DNA of 64,000 bases, taken from positions 13,190,678-13,254,677 of the forward strand of contig NC_092579.1 in assembly GCF_037975245.1 (NCBI RefSeq). Direction: 5' to 3'. The notes below the pieces were generated by a model. It searched no databases, was not told the DNA's origin, and saw only the letters and a program-made list of their open reading frames with translations. Within the stretch, counting starts at the first letter, position 1. The number at the start of each line of letters is the position of its first letter. Position numbers and translations under genes: made by a program. Source of the DNA: Apostichopus japonicus (Eukaryota; Echinodermata; Holothuroidea; Aspidochirotida; Stichopodidae). Positions 13,301 to 26,718 of the stretch are shown here, in pieces.

Positions 13301-16300
13301 TGAAATGAGTTTACAATAAAACAGTAACTTTTATAAACAATTCCATGTTAGTACTGAGGGGACAAAATTTCATACCCAATTGTCGGAGGCCGCCGGACTT
13401 AGATCTAATAACAGGAGAGCAACCATTATCTTACAATGTAAAGCACTCACAATGTCATCATGAACTCAAAGTAAAAGCCGTTTCCGGATCACTTGTGACT
13501 GTAATGTAAACGGAACTCAGGTAGACCTTGATGTACAATCGACTCACACAAATCCATGTGTGCAAATAACAAGCTTATGAAGCATCTACTATCATGATCC
13601 TCCTAATATGATACCAAGTCAACAATACTATCAAATTGTGTTTTCCAATCCACTTGTTTCTGAAGATCCATGAGTAAAGCTAGAGCTAGAAAAACTCACC
13701 AAAACAGCTAAATCTGCCTGTGCTGCTCCACCTATCATGTTGGGTACAAAACTCTTGTGTCCTGGGGCGTCCAACATTGTAAAATGTTTCTTGTCCGTCT
13801 CAAAGGACGCTCGTCCTACCTCCACTGTCTTACCCTTGTCACGCTCCTCTTGATTTGTGTCTAATGCCCATGACAAATACCTATAAGGGGGGGGGGGATT
13901 ACAAACATACCAATAAATGAGAACTTTAAATAAATACATGTATGTCAAATCATAAAATGTTTTTCTTATTTTGGCTTTAACAAATTGGGAGCCAACTCTT
14001 TTGTCAATAATGGTTATGTGCCCACCAATCACTGACTGTTTCAATTAAAATTCTGGTAATGTTGAACTAAAGTTAACAGAGGGTGATATAAACTTAAATG
14101 CAATGGTGACTTCATTTGGCATGATGCTTAGGAATGTGTTTATTCATGTCTTCCATTTTTTTTCAGAACAGGCATAAGCTGGCAGGGCATTTATCGTACT
14201 AATTACATAAAGGCAAAGCTAACACCGTGAAGATGTGTTACATCATCTGACAACTTGAATGCCTGTTAAAAGTAACAAATAAGATACAAATTTTACAAGT
14301 ACAATTACCACCATCTTGGTTGTCCTCAAATCCTATCAATATTGAAAATACCCACCACCCAGTTGGGACAATTGTTTTTGGCTATACTGTGCTTCATATC
14401 CCACTTCAAAGCACCCATACTGACAGTATGAATATCAAGTTTATATCCAATAAAAGGTTAGGAACTGTGCATACTGTCAGTAACGAGTGCTTCGAAGCAT
14501 GATATCCCACACAGCACAGAGTGGTATTAGCAGCATTAGGAAATATGTCCCAACTGGCTGAGAATACCCCATTCTGATATTTGCCATACATTTGTAAACT
14601 ACACACTGAAGGTGAACTAATAAACTCAGGCTCCAAAAATGTATGATAATTCCTATAATTTCTCCACCAAGGCTGCTGTCTAATATCAGATACTTACCAA
14701 CTTTCCCTGTTTTTCTCCTTAGCCTCCCTTTCATATTTCTCTAACGTTCTTTTATCAACTTGACCCGTTAGGTACCTGGGATGATATGAGACAGAAAACA
14801 AGAAATATACAGATTAGCCAGTAGTTCACAATACAGTGGCAGAGATTTAGCAATACAGAGTAAATGAAAAGGGAAATCTTTCAAAAGCAGAACATTTTTT
14901 TTCCAGCTGTTGTGGCTTTTTCATTGCCACAACGTCAAAAGTTGTGCAATCAGCATCTACCTTTGTGTAGATGCGTAAATAAATGTTAGGCCGATCCTGA
15001 CATGTTGGTCTTATAACAACATTGGGCATAATACCAGCATAATTCTCAGTGATTTGATACAGCACCAAAGGCTCACGTCCTATACACAACACAGTGAAAC
15101 CTAAAGCATAGCCTATAAATACCTAAATTAAGGATAGATATTTGTGCCTTGTAATTGGATTTAATTAGCTAATTAATCATTTTCAGACAAAAAGAATGTT
15201 AGGACATCTTGCATGTGGCAGAGATAGACAGAGAATATTCCTGTAAATGATTCTGTTACTTACAGTACTGTTAGTATGAAAACCAGACATATATTATACC
15301 AATCTACCTACTTAAGGGTAAACAATGCTGTAAAAGATGTATTATTAACAGTATGTACCTTTGTTGCTATGTTGTTAGTGAAGCAAACAGCTATATTTTG
15401 CATTTTGCTATTACACATATGTAGATTTGAAGCTAACCTTTATGATAATGTCGTATTCTTAACATTCACCCAAAGACTTAATAAAGGCTTTATGGACCCT
15501 AATTACATATTTACACGCTTTTTCCTATGATCAGATTGTTTATAGATTTACACAACACAATATCATTACAAAACGAAAGCTTCATTCATGCGACCAGAAG
15601 TCGGCAATCTGCAATATTTCATTCGTCATTGTATGATGATGCTATTGCACGTTTCCTAACTTCCTAGTATAACCACTTAACAAAATAGTGAGAAGTGAAT
15701 TTCAGAGAGACAATTAAAGAAGCACTTACATGATGTGACCTCCTATCGTAGACTTTCCAGCATCTGTAGAAGAAGTGAAAGAACGTCTCAGAAATTAAGA
15801 AAAGAGATACAAATTAAAGATAGAAGATGGACCCGATCAGCATAAAAAGTGGAAGGCAGAAGTGATGCAAACATTAACACCAAGAGAACTATCTATGTTG
15901 TCATCCATTTCATGCATAATTAAAACTATCATGATAATTAATATTTGTTTCCTAACAGTATTAGTGTCAAGACCTACAAGATAACCTTGCGATCAAGTGC
16001 ACACTGTGTGTCTGTCTATGTGAAAATCAGAGCCGTATCTGTTGTGTGAATTAACTCAAATCTGTGTCGCTTGGTCCAGATTGATGAAAAAGAAAACGCT
16101 GTACATCATGTTTTTTTAATGTTTTTTATCAGATTTCCTTTTTCGTAAAGTATAATTAATGCTGCCTAAGTAATAAAACATAAATGGTAGCTTGTTAAAT
16201 GGTAGAGGCTAAAAAGAATCACAGAATTCTGTGAATTCTCAGAAATCCAGTTTAGGCTCAATATTGTATCCTGCCTTAAACAGAGTGGGATCTCTTGTCT

Positions 16301-19300
16301 TCCTAACCTGCCTTCTTTCCTAAACTGAGACCAGAATCCTTGCCTTCCTATGAAACCAGAGTCACAAACACAAACAGTACTTAGAGAACAACACTACTGA
16401 AGGCCCAATTCTTTTCTCAATACAAGCAGGTGTTTTCTAGACAGCCATATGCCTGCAACTAACGGACAAGAACTGACTCAATAAATCTACTACAAGAAAA
16501 AAAGAAACAAGTTTGATCAATGACGAAACCAGCAAGTCAGTGGAACCAGTTTTCTCTCTCAACCTTTTAAATGAAACCTGCCACTTACCGACATGACCAA
16601 TGAAAACTACATTAACCGGTTCTTTCTTTGACTTGATCTCCTCTTGCACAGGTTCCTTTTTTTTTGATGTCGGTGGACTAGGAGATGCTGTGGGTTTTAT
16701 GGGTTCCACCTCATTATCTAGAATGAACAGAAAAATAAGATAGAAGAAAAATAGAAGCCTGAGGAAAATGTCAATTGGCCGGACTGATAAAATGTTCATA
16801 TTTTTTTTCACAAATTTATTAGGTTTCAACATTTCTTGAATACCGTTAAAACTTGTACAAAGACTCTCAAAGAGATCCTCTAGTAGCGGAATTGTAAAGT
16901 TTTGAACATTTTGCTCCAATATTGGGAAGAATGGTCACATACAAGTTACAATTTTTCTTTTCTTGGAAAGGTACCCTTTTTCAGTCGGTGGTGCCCCAAG
17001 GTCACAAAGCAAACATTACCTGTCGACAATTCTTCATCTGGTGAAGGAGTTGAAATATCTTCTTCTTCCTCTTCTTTTTCCTCTTCTTCTTCCTCTTCTT
17101 CTTCATCTTCCACTGTCTCTGTCATCTCAGGGCCAGTAGCATCTAAATACAGAGTAAATACATTCATAGCAATAAACAAAGCTGGTAAAGCCCTTCATCT
17201 TCTTGCTGATTATGTTTCATGTTATCGCAACTTCTTAAAAGGATGGCTTGAGACCAAACAATAAACTTTGATATGAAATTTTGTAGGCCATAAATACAGT
17301 TGACACTGCTATTTGTCCACCAGCTTGGATGTCTATAACATTTTTTATTTTCTAAAATCCCAATATTGAACTTGAACAGCCTACATGGTTTATTCACAAA
17401 CTTCACAGAGCATTCCCTCCACTTGTCAACGTACAGCGAAGACATCATTTAAAATCCAGTATAACCATTTATCACAGGGAGTGGGTTGAGTGTACTCAGT
17501 AGGTAATGCGTTTTAAAAGCATTCATAAACATGTACAAGTGTTGAATATTCATTATTCCTACACCAATTGAAACAGTTTGTTGAACATCGATATCATGAT
17601 GGATTGGAGGCGCCTGCAAGGCGACCACCGAACAGAGGAATATAGTATTAGCGGCCCATGAGGCATTTTTTACATGTCAACAGTCATAATTTGCAAAATT
17701 TAATAAAAAATTATGCTGTCTTGAGAATGTTGTTGTCATTCGCTGCCATTATTGTTTGGAAAACTGTGAATAAAACTTTCGTTCTGGAAAATAATTAATT
17801 TGTAGTCTCAACCTTGTATTTTTACTGTAATCCATAATGAAATTGTCTGATTAGACACTTTTTACTGCTCCTCAAATGTCAAAGCACTACGTAGATGAAA
17901 ACTGCTGTCAGTGCCCTTCCTCAGATTCATTTTTGCTGTCATGCCGTTCCCATTCCCCACAATGCCCTTCACCATTGGAACCTACCAATGGCATTTTTGC
18001 GGTGCCCTTTTTGAGGCTTATGTCAAGCCCTGGAGGCCCACTTTTAAGTCATGGAACATTGCTAGAGGACAATCACCTTAGGGTATTCCACCATGACTGT
18101 GAGCGGATAATTAAGCGAATTCTTTCATAGACATTCTTTTATACAGTTCTGACCGCCACAAATCTTTATCATATCATCACATATCTTCTCATTTCTCTTC
18201 ATTCTAACTACCATGGGGATGTACAGGCAGAATGCTGTCATGAATGCACATCTATAGATATGAAGATGATAAACTGAATGTTACCTGCTGTAGTTTCTGC
18301 TGGTGTCTCTGTTTCAACTTCAGCTTCTTCAACAGTTGCTGGAAGGATAAAAAAAATTCCATGAAACAAGTGACACAATGTTTGTTTTGAAATTGTTACC
18401 TTGTTCAGTGTAGTCTCTAGAGGGCAACATATATGAGCATAGTTCAAAGTTCTATAGATGATACTGTAAATATTACAAATTTTGAATATTCATTTCGGGT
18501 ACCTAACATGACAAAGTCCGCTAAAATGGTCCCATAACTTGACATACAAGTACATGGGATGGAGGGCTACGTGGAAGGGAGAGGGCTCAGGGAGCAGGAT
18601 CAGAAAGGGCGAGGGTGCCAGGGGAAGGGAGAGTGGGTGAGAGAAAGCAATGAGAGAGGCCAGAGGAAAGGTAAGGGACAGTTGATCGACTCGAACTTGT
18701 TTTTTCCTTGTAAAGTTTGGTTACAATAACCTTGGCACAATGAAACCATGTTACCACTAAAGGCTTACATTTCCATGACACAAATTTGATATGCAGGCCA
18801 TGAATTTCATACTTTTAGAATGGGTTAGTCAATACCCTCTCCCCCTTTTATATCCCTGCCATAGACACACTTTACAACAGCTTATACTAGCATCAATGCT
18901 ACTCTTCAGTCTTTGGGGTTACATCATAAACTGCCACAAACACAAGGTATAGGCTCTTCCATGGTTTTAATGAAGTTTGTATATAACTGTACTTGGACTA
19001 TTGGCCAAATCATTTGCTGAATAAGGATGGCATTCTTGCTTTTCCAAATGATCACAGCTAGAGAGAACATCAAGGCAGATATAAGAATATATATTAATGT
19101 CTATTCAATGCACACAATCCAGCTCTGAAAGTTTTAATAGACACAACTGACCATAATAGTAGCTTGAACGAACTATCATCTTACAGAATAAAAAAGGAGG
19201 GAGGGGTGGGGGTAATCTGGAAGGAGGGAACATTTCTCTGGACATTTAGTTTCATATTTGTTACAATAAATTACTTTGTTTTGAAGCCCACACAAATTTT

Positions 19301-22300
19301 GGCTGCTCTTTTTCTTGAATAATTAGCCAACCACACCATTATCCGAAGAGCAATTGCATGTTCACCATTACCTGACCATCGGCTTAATAAGACCTGCTTG
19401 CAATGCTTACTAACCCTATGACTGTATATATGAAATAAGAGTGCCATCCTTATTTACCCAAATAAGCCTAACTTTGTGTTGAAAGATTGCTCGAAGTGAT
19501 TACGTGCGTTTCACGAAAGGAAATACATCAGATAATGTTTGATGTTATATATTTCCTTATTTTTCAATGTACCACCGGTGTTGTGCATGGATGAAAAAGT
19601 TCATTTAATAACTGACAATGACAGTGATAGTTGTTAAAACTAACAGAAATGGCTCACAAACGGTAAACTTTTGAAAGCATTTTTGAAAAACTGCTCTCAT
19701 CATAAGAACTAGACCATGCCTCGATGCGAGTTTAGTGATGAATATGCAACACTAAACAGCGACAGTGTCACCAGTTGATGAAACACTGTGAGTAGAAGTA
19801 GAAGATGCAATCCATAAGCCATTGCGGGCTTCTCCCACATTGGCGGTCACTTAACATCTCATGGCCTGTGTTTATTTAGTCCCATGGTCCGGTCCTGCTA
19901 CACCGGCAGCAGTATTTCGTACTGATAATGGTATTGCAGATATGCTAAGATAGGTATACTGTACATTCTACACACTAACCCTGTGAGATAGTAGTAGGCT
20001 TAGTGATGTTTTCTTCACAACATAATTCTTCCTCTCCGTTAGGTTTTATCACAAAACTATTTTCATATCATATACGACTTTGGAAGCGAGATTATTGCTG
20101 AATTGAATATATACAATTAAGATGGTAAGTCAGTGTTCAGCTTCATCGAATGTCAGTTAATACTTGAGCTAACTGTTACTAGTGTAAGTACTGTAGGGCC
20201 TAGGTCTTAGTATGCTGTATGTAGCCTAAGTAGAGATTCAGTTCTTATAAAGTTACACTATTAGTCCTAGTCAGAGAGATATTGTGAAGATGATCATGTC
20301 TGTGCTGTACCAAGTGTAGTATTATGTGTGACCATAGGCTAGGTTTTGCACCTTATTTACTGCTGTCACAGAGTCTGCTATAGTGGCAACTATGATCAGC
20401 TGTACTTTGAGCAAGGAGAGCTTCATTGGAATCATTGGTACTGAATATGCTTTACAGTGCATTCTCTCATTGGCTTGTTTAAATCAAGAGGCACATCATA
20501 ATTCATAACAGAATACATCAATGTAATCTTTCTTCAGTGGATAAATTTGTTGATACTTAAGATCATTGATTTTTTAATTAATGAAATGGGTTTAGCAAAA
20601 TTAGCTTGGGTGAAACCTCATCTTTTGAAATGAACAGTTTTATTTATTTCCTATTTCAAAATGCACAGAATCACTTTTAGCCTAACATACGTAGTTTAAT
20701 GCAAATTGCTGTTTGTGTTGCTATGGAGAAACAATGAAATTTGCCTCAAATCACTCCAACAAGGCTTCGAGACTATTGAAACACCTCTAAATATTCCTAG
20801 ATATCACTGTGGTAACCAAGCTGCAGGCAACCTTACCTTTTCGCACCTAAGCAGAGATACGTGTTTCACAAGTATGCCATTTCAGGTACGTGCCCATGAA
20901 TTTTTGGATCATTTGCAAGCTTTTTACACAATCCCCAAATGTTGCAAGTATTTTCCTCTAAAAATGACCCAAATCCCTTGAGACGACGCCACTACTCTGT
21001 AAGAATGATCTGTCTGCTACATTTAGTCATGCATGAAGAGGCTCAGAGCATGGCAAACAGTGTACAAAATCAATGGATGCATGCACACAGGAAGCTTATA
21101 TGGACAAATATGTCAATTACAGGGTATTAACGGACTAGGGGCCGTGTCATTCCGCCATCGTTACTTTGCCCCACAGAAAATGTGCTCTTTCTGCCATTCC
21201 GCCATGTTACCGCAATGGCAGTAAAGCACTTTTGTATGGCGGAAAGAGCACATTATTGTGGGTGCATTGTATGTGCACCATATATTGCTTTGCTTCACTC
21301 TACCTAGACCCGCAAAATAGGTCACTTAAATCGAAAATCAGAATCAGACTTTTTAATAAACAATCAGCCTACTTTAATTCGATTTTTTCAACCAACTATT
21401 ATTGAAGACAGTGTATCGACTCTTAGGAACTTACAATTAAAAGCTGTACATTAAAGTTTGTGTATCATTTCCCCAAATATGTCCTAACTACAATTCAATC
21501 CATCCAGCGGACCATCACATTTGAAGACACTGTACGTATCCTTCCACGCGATTCAACGAAAGTTTCACCGATAAATTCCTGTACAACACGGTTAAATCCT
21601 TTCCTTAAATAAACCTTTCTGCCATAGGTTTTGATCCATTCTGCCATGGCGGAAAGGTTCGAAACATATGGCTGAAAGGTATGGTGGTATGCACCTATGG
21701 CGGAATGGCGCTAGATCCTAACGGACTTGACATTGCAGACGTCCTCAGGTCAGCTTCTTCTCAACTGTACGTTTTGTGGGAACTGAGGAATCAATATTTT
21801 GCATTCATTTTATTTCAGAGGTGCATACAGGTAAGTGTTTTGGGGTTTTCCTTAATAGATATTGTTCATCAAATCCATAAGTGCGTCGATTACGAGCCCA
21901 CCATGCTACAGTATAACTATAAATAAGGAACCGCAAGCCAGTGTGAAACATAATAGGGTGTAGGCTAGGCCTAACTTCAGTTCATGTCCCTTGTTTTAAC
22001 AAGTTAAAGAAATAACATTGTCTGCCTAGTCACAGAAGCATTTGGTAACATCCGTAGACGGACGAAAGGGAATTATCAACAAACTGATGGGATTTTATAA
22101 TTTCATCGTTGCGGATCACTGCTTGTGTTACCACGGTTCGGATTTGCTTTACCTATGCCTTACTTAGCCTAATGTTACTATTGTTAGATTCCTTTTGTCC
22201 TGTTTTGTGTTAGGCTAGCCTGGCTTGAAAGTTCCTACTGTAAGGTTATTCAATTTGATCGTTATGACTAAAATAATTTTTAACAAACCCTTTGCCCATT

Positions 22301-22511
22301 TAAAGTGTTTTTTTTTTAACTTACAGTTGTCAGCCTCCGCTGGTTTCGGGGTAAATGATGGTACAAACTCTGGGGCATGTACATTGGGTATGAAAGGCTT
22401 TGCGTTGACATTTAGATTGGAAAACTGCGAGGACATGCTGGAGTTTTCTGCCGCATCCCCTGGACCAGGATCATCCTGTTGATCCCAACTGTCCATCAAT
22501 TGTTCTTCCAT
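7303..22511 (-). CDS. GSPT1: Eukaryotic peptide chain release factor GTP-binding subunit eRF3 (GSPT1), 16 coding exons
   Basis: eRF3 is the GTPase that partners eRF1 in translation termination in the cytosol. Coding exons on the minus strand, 5' to 3': 22511-22325, 18338-18285, 17142-17020, 16717-16589, 15763-15730, 14775-14698, 13880-13700, 12958-12804, 12080-11940, 11097-11004, 10249-10169, 9296-9195, 9036-8965, 8201-8112, 7991-7823, 7343-7303. All introns are GT-AG, all phases agree, and the total is 1731 nt, giving 576 residues. Residues 33-51 hold overlapping PAM2-like motifs (LNVNAKPF, then APEFVPSF) that in this family bind poly(A)-binding protein. Next comes an acidic Glu-rich stretch. 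The GTPase motifs are GHVDAGKST (162-170), DAPGH (239-243), NKMD (301-304) and SGIT (343-346). The EF-Tu-like domains end in [20 protein letters not shown]. The C terminus (KVLKLL) is about four residues shorter than human. Human GSPT1 is 637 residues in its long form. Confidence 0.97.
11138..11513 (+). repeat. Tandem array of about 5.5 tRNA-like SINE heads (66-bp units)
   Basis: Five full units and one partial unit of about 65-68 bp lie head to tail in the eRF3 intron between coding exons 9 and 10. Each full unit has a box A-like GGTTAAGGGCAGTGG and a box B GGTTCGAGTCC, then a TGGxxxGATCATTACxTTxT joint. The units alternate between two variants (GATCTA/GATCCA). They match the head of the full SINE at 12121-12509, so the array looks like a tandem amplification of that head without its tail. 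Confidence 0.8.
12121..12509 (+). mobile_element. tRNA-derived SINE
   Basis: The element starts with a tRNA-like head (GTGGTTAAGGCAGTGGAC box A region; box B GGTTCGAGCCC). It continues through a tRNA-unrelated body (GTCCTTGGGCAAGGCACTTT...). The end is a conserved tail of the type common in marine invertebrate SINEs (AAGCGCATAGAAC..., ATTATGCACTATATAAATAA), followed by a (TAA)n run. It lies in the eRF3 intron between coding exons 8 and 9, opposite in orientation to the gene. No clear target duplication is visible. Confidence 0.82.
21137..21718. mobile_element. Candidate non-autonomous DNA transposon (MITE) with 9-bp target duplication
   Basis: The 9-bp direct repeat TAACGGACT flanks a 582-bp segment (21128-21136 and 21719-21727). 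The inner ends are inverted: ATTCCGCCAT near the left end faces ATGGCGGAAT near the right end. Nested inverted copies of the same CCGCCAT/ATGGCGG motif occur inside (for example around 21178-21200 and 21237-21255). A 9-bp duplication is typical of Mutator-like elements, but no transposase is present. It sits in the first eRF3 intron. The outermost 10 bases of the termini match poorly. Confidence 0.55.
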
Positions 22512-24244
22512 TTTTATTTAACACCGGTGAGACGGATTATCTCTCCTCTCAACCTGTTTTCAAAGAACAAATTCGTTCGCAAGACAGTTTTAACGTCAGG
22601 CTATTTAGGCTAACAAGTAACATATGTGAAACACCGTGGGCCTATATATGCATACGGTATAGTACATCGTAACAGTATGACAGTGCCAGATTGACATGCA
22701 CGCATGTGTCTACAATGTGACGTAAAATTAGAGGGCGACAAATCCGTGACATTGCGCAATACACACGTACACGCTTCCACCCCACAGAAATTGTGTTCCA
22801 CCAAATCATCAACTTTCATCGGTCTACACCAATAACAGAAGTGATTTTTTTTTCTCATGTGTCATTTAGGGATATGAAGTAAGAAGCAATTTAGACGAAA
22901 ATAACTGTGCTGTACGATGAACACTAGAAAAACAATAATGACTACTAAGGTTAGTCGCCGTCAAAAACAGATGACAACAAAGGGACGATCAATATCAACA
23001 AAGGGATATAAGTGAACATCTATCCCAGTGTTTGTTTGTTGTTCAGTTTTGTGACTATTGAACCAATCGTCTCAGTATTCGATCAAAACCTCCAGCAAAC
23101 AAAGTACGGACCTACTATTGTTGATCAAATCTACGATACGTTAAAATTGGTTCCACTGTGTACTATGTTTCTACTTGATTTTTTTTAAAGACTGTTGAAG
23201 ATAATAATGGGAGCGTTAGAGGTCACGATATGCCGGATTAGCCTGAGCAATGGACCAAACTGTCACGACTTTTTTACATCTCAAATTCGCCTTTGTCTTA
23301 TGAAATATTCTTTTCACTTAAGAGAAACTTTCAAAATAGGTTTACAAGCATCAAAATGAAATTGGGCAACTAGTTCTCAGAAGCCTTGTATATACCGGTC
23401 CTATCTGTCTGGGCAAGTGCATTGTATTTATACAGAGGAAGCTGACAACCTCAATAAAAATTCTCAATACACTCTTCTATAAGTACAGTAAAAATTTTCA
23501 CGTTTTCCCTTAAGTATGCAGTAATTACTACTGGCTCAGTTGTCAGCGGCTTACAGTTTTAACTCAGAGTTGAGGATATACACAAACTAATTCGAGATTA
23601 ACAGCAGCGGCCCTTGTGTCGGGATGTGGGTCAACTCTTAATTACTACTGGAGAAGCGAATAAAATATCAGAGGGTCAAGATAGCCCCTCCGTTCACCAC
23701 CACGACCCGTTTAAAATCGATGGCATGCCTCCACGTATAAGCTCGGACTCTCGCCCTCCTCAAAGATAGCACTCCATTCGAAGTCTCGTGCAGCAACCTA
23801 AAGGTGCAGGAGCGAAACTTAAATAGTTCACTCAATACTGTATATAGCAAAGTGATTGAACACATCAAGTGAGATGATTTGCTGAAAATATTGGGCGTCG
23901 ATTAGGGTATGGTGGTGTGGGAGGGGGTACACCGTCAATGTTTTTAATTTGGAGCCTTTAGAGATAGTCACTAATGAACATTTCCCACCCCCTATTGGCA
24001 GCTCAAATCAGTTTCATTAATAGCCTGCATACACACACAAACAATTGCATTTGTGTCAGGCAGTTGACTGAATGATTCGTTTCAATTGAACCAACGCGCA
24101 GTACTGACCTACAAAACCAACATTCTCTTTAGGGAAGATTCCCAAACCCTACCAGTTCTTACTCACCCCCCCCCCCCCCTCCAAAAAAACACAATTTTTG
24201 ATAGCTTCCTTAAGTTTGCCCAGGTTAATTACCATATACCCTCC
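22512..24244. other. Upstream flank of eRF3 and intergenic DNA
   Basis: This must hold the eRF3 promoter and 5' UTR. No TATA box or other core element could be assigned with confidence. No second gene was found in the opposite direction. Confidence 0.35.
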
Positions 24245-24552
24245 CAGGGATGTGCTCAGGAATATTTGAGTGCCGGGCAGATTGTGCGGTAATGTGATCC
24301 ACACCCGGGAGAGGTCTCATGGGTGGGGTACCCCCTCCCCAATGGACACATTTTGCACATGAAGTATGCTTAGGTGGTGCTATTTTTCCTATACTGTGCC
24401 ATGTATTCTCCCAGATTTTGGTTATGGTAAAATTTGTTAAATTATCATCCAAAAAGTGCCGGCGGAAATGATTAAAATACTGTTTGTGCTGGGCGGCATT
24501 CAGAACTGCTGGGCGCAGCCGCCCGGTGCCGCCCAGTGTGAGCACATCACTG
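24245..24552. mobile_element. hAT-like MITE (CAGGGATGTGCTCA...TGAGCACATCACTG)
   Basis: Terminal inverted repeats are visible: CAGGGATGTGCTCA at the left and the complement of CAGTGATGTGCTCA at the right, about 308 bp apart. The inside is non-coding and contains GC-rich GGGCGGCA/CCGCCCGG blocks. No convincing 8-bp target duplication was found, so the superfamily is inferred from the CAG...CTG ends. Confidence 0.55.
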
Positions 24553-24970
24553 CCTTCCTCCACACCCACCCCCAAAACGGTGAGAAATGAATCGATGCCC
24601 ATGAAGTAAATAACACGGGTATGCATGTGGTTTTTGTGTGTTCTAGGGTCACGTCGCGATTTGATCTTATCCTACTTTCACGCCGACTGCCTTTTCTCAC
24701 CCTTCTGAAGACTCTAAAACGTAACACTTATGCCAGATGAGAGATAAATTAGCTACAGATTATTTCAATATTGTTTACACAGGACCTGTATTCCTGACTA
24801 TAATATCTTACCCCTCCATTTCGACCTCGATCAATTCGATTTCTATAAGGCATATGGATTTCCATGACATGATTTATTGACCTGCGCTTTGCAGTCTCAG
24901 CCGTTTGAAGACACTGTCAAACAGTAAATAGGCCATCATCTTCCCAAGTATGGAACGCCAAAAGGACCAC

Positions 24971-25208
24971 AGGTGGCGTTGCTACCCTAAACAGGTGGTG
25001 CTACTACCATCAGGAGGTGCTACTATATATAAACAGGAGGTGCTACTACTCTAAACAGGAGGTGCTAATACCCTAAACAGGAGGTGCTACTACCCTAAAC
25101 AGGTAGTGCTACTACCTTAAACAAGAGGTGCTACTACTCTAAATAGGAGGTGCTACTACCCTAAACAGGCGATGCTACTACCCTAAACAGGTGTTACTAT
25201 CCTAAACA
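24971..25208. repeat. 22-bp minisatellite
   Basis: About eleven tandem copies of a unit like AAACAGGAGGTGCTACTACC with small length and base changes, for example AGGTAGTGCTAC and AGGCGATGCTAC. Some units are shortened. There is no coding potential. Confidence 0.85.
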
Positions 25209-26369
25209 AGGGTCGATCTACTTTGTATATATACGACCCGTTTCCAAAGCAAAACGCAGTGAAGGATAATGTCATTACAAATCTGCTGGTTATTCTTTTG
25301 CGGATACGTACACCTCTCATTCAGCCGCATTAAAGAGATACATTGTTTCAAACAAAGGTTAATTTTCAGCCGCTTAACATATTTGAGAAAAGTTTAATGG
25401 ATACAATTTTCTGGACGGAAGTCAAAATTATATCACGAGATACAAAAGACAAGGCTCTTTCAACCCTTCTGCCAGTACAATGTTAAGTAAAACTAGATGC
25501 AATACTCTTCATGCAATAAATTTTACCTGCCCAAGTTAGAGAACATCAACGTACTTGTATGCTATGTGAAAATCCTTTTACTGACCGGGAAGTTGTTGCT
25601 AGTTGCCGACCATTCCGTGACAGGCTAACAGAATAACAAAATTTGTGTTAGGTATTTCTATAATTCTTTTTTGTTTGTTCGCTCATCATGAGAATACGTA
25701 ACTCTGTTAAGATGACAGAGGTAAGATGTTAAATACCTTTCTTTTCCGTGTATACTTTAGAAAAGAAAGAAGATATAAAATACGGCGAGGTGTCACACCC
25801 CGAGAAGTCGATCCAAAAAAGTGAAGCTGGCTCTTGTTGTCCCCCCCCCCCCCTTACGCCTAAATTTGCCAGGTAAGGGTGATATCACAAGTACATATAT
25901 AGTTTCGCCATCTGCTTGTGTTCACGGAATATGGGATCTAAAGTATCCTGAAATGAAATGTGGTAGGAGTAATGGGGTTAAGTAACCCCCTTAATAAATT
26001 GGTAAAATACAAGCCTTAACAGAGAATGAAGGAAATTCATTCCCAAATTTTCGCAATTTCAGAGTAATCTTCTTTTCTGCAATTATTTTGTGCTTCAAAA
26101 TGGCTATGAAAGACAAGCACTGTCCGAAAATGATATACCCCTTTCACGCACTTCCATGTACCTAATACTATACAGTGCAGACAATCGGAAATAACCTTTT
26201 ATACGCCTCTGAGTATATATAGTCGTAATTATAATGCACAAACTGTAAGTTCTCGAAGTCGACGTACACCCCATTTAATCATAATGAATATACGAGCCTG
26301 TCAACAGGGTTCTTTGAGCAGCCACTGTTTTAAGCAAATGTATACTCTAAGCGGTTTATTATAAACGAA
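25209..26369. other. Intergenic, nothing recognised
   Basis: AT-rich sequence with one poly-C run near 25842-25853. No gene or repeat family recognised. Confidence 0.35.
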
Positions 26370-26629
26370 GAGAAGAACCAATCACAAAACAGCAATCGGT
26401 TTTTAATGAGCATGTATCTAATTTTAGAATTCTAAAATTTATCGTAAATGTTGTGAATAAACCTTCGCAAATAGTCAAAATAACCATCTTGATGAAGGTT
26501 TTACTTAGTAAGCTATTTTTGTGGCACATGTTACTGTATGTTGTTACGAGACAATATAGGCTGGATCAAAGTATCATTATGATCCCCTTCTAGGGAACCA
26601 TCATAACGACCACCTGACGATGATCACAC

Positions 26630-26674
26630 ATCGCTTCTCGGCCTTTTGGCTAAGATCATGTGTAGTATCTGTTC
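26630..26674 (+). ncRNA. U2 snRNA 5'-end-like sequence (pseudogene or repeat head), copy A
   Basis: The 45 nt starting ATCGCTTCTCGGCCTTTTGG match the 5' end of metazoan U2 snRNA, apart from one or so substitutions (ATCATGTG where U2 has ATCAAGTG). Stem-loop I and the branch-site-pairing GTAGTA are preserved. After CTGTTC the sequence departs from U2: there is no stem-loop IIb, no Sm site and no 3' stem-loops. It cannot be a normal spliceosomal U2. It continues into a short hairpin (TTCCCTTTCGAGGGGAA) and the repeat body. Confidence 0.75.
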
Positions 26675-26718
26675 CCTTTCGAGGGGAATGGTGATGCACA
26701 CCTTACGAATATGATCAC

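Noticed and set aside
17020..17142. Glu-rich stretch as simple repeat only
   Set aside because: It has both splice sites in the correct phase with the neighbouring exons, so it is kept as an eRF3 exon.
24971..25208. CRISPR-like array
   Set aside because: The units are contiguous with no unique spacers; it is a eukaryotic minisatellite.
26630..26674. Functional U2 snRNA gene
   Set aside because: Only the 5' 45 nt match U2. The Sm site and 3' stem-loops are missing, so it is annotated as a U2-like repeat head.
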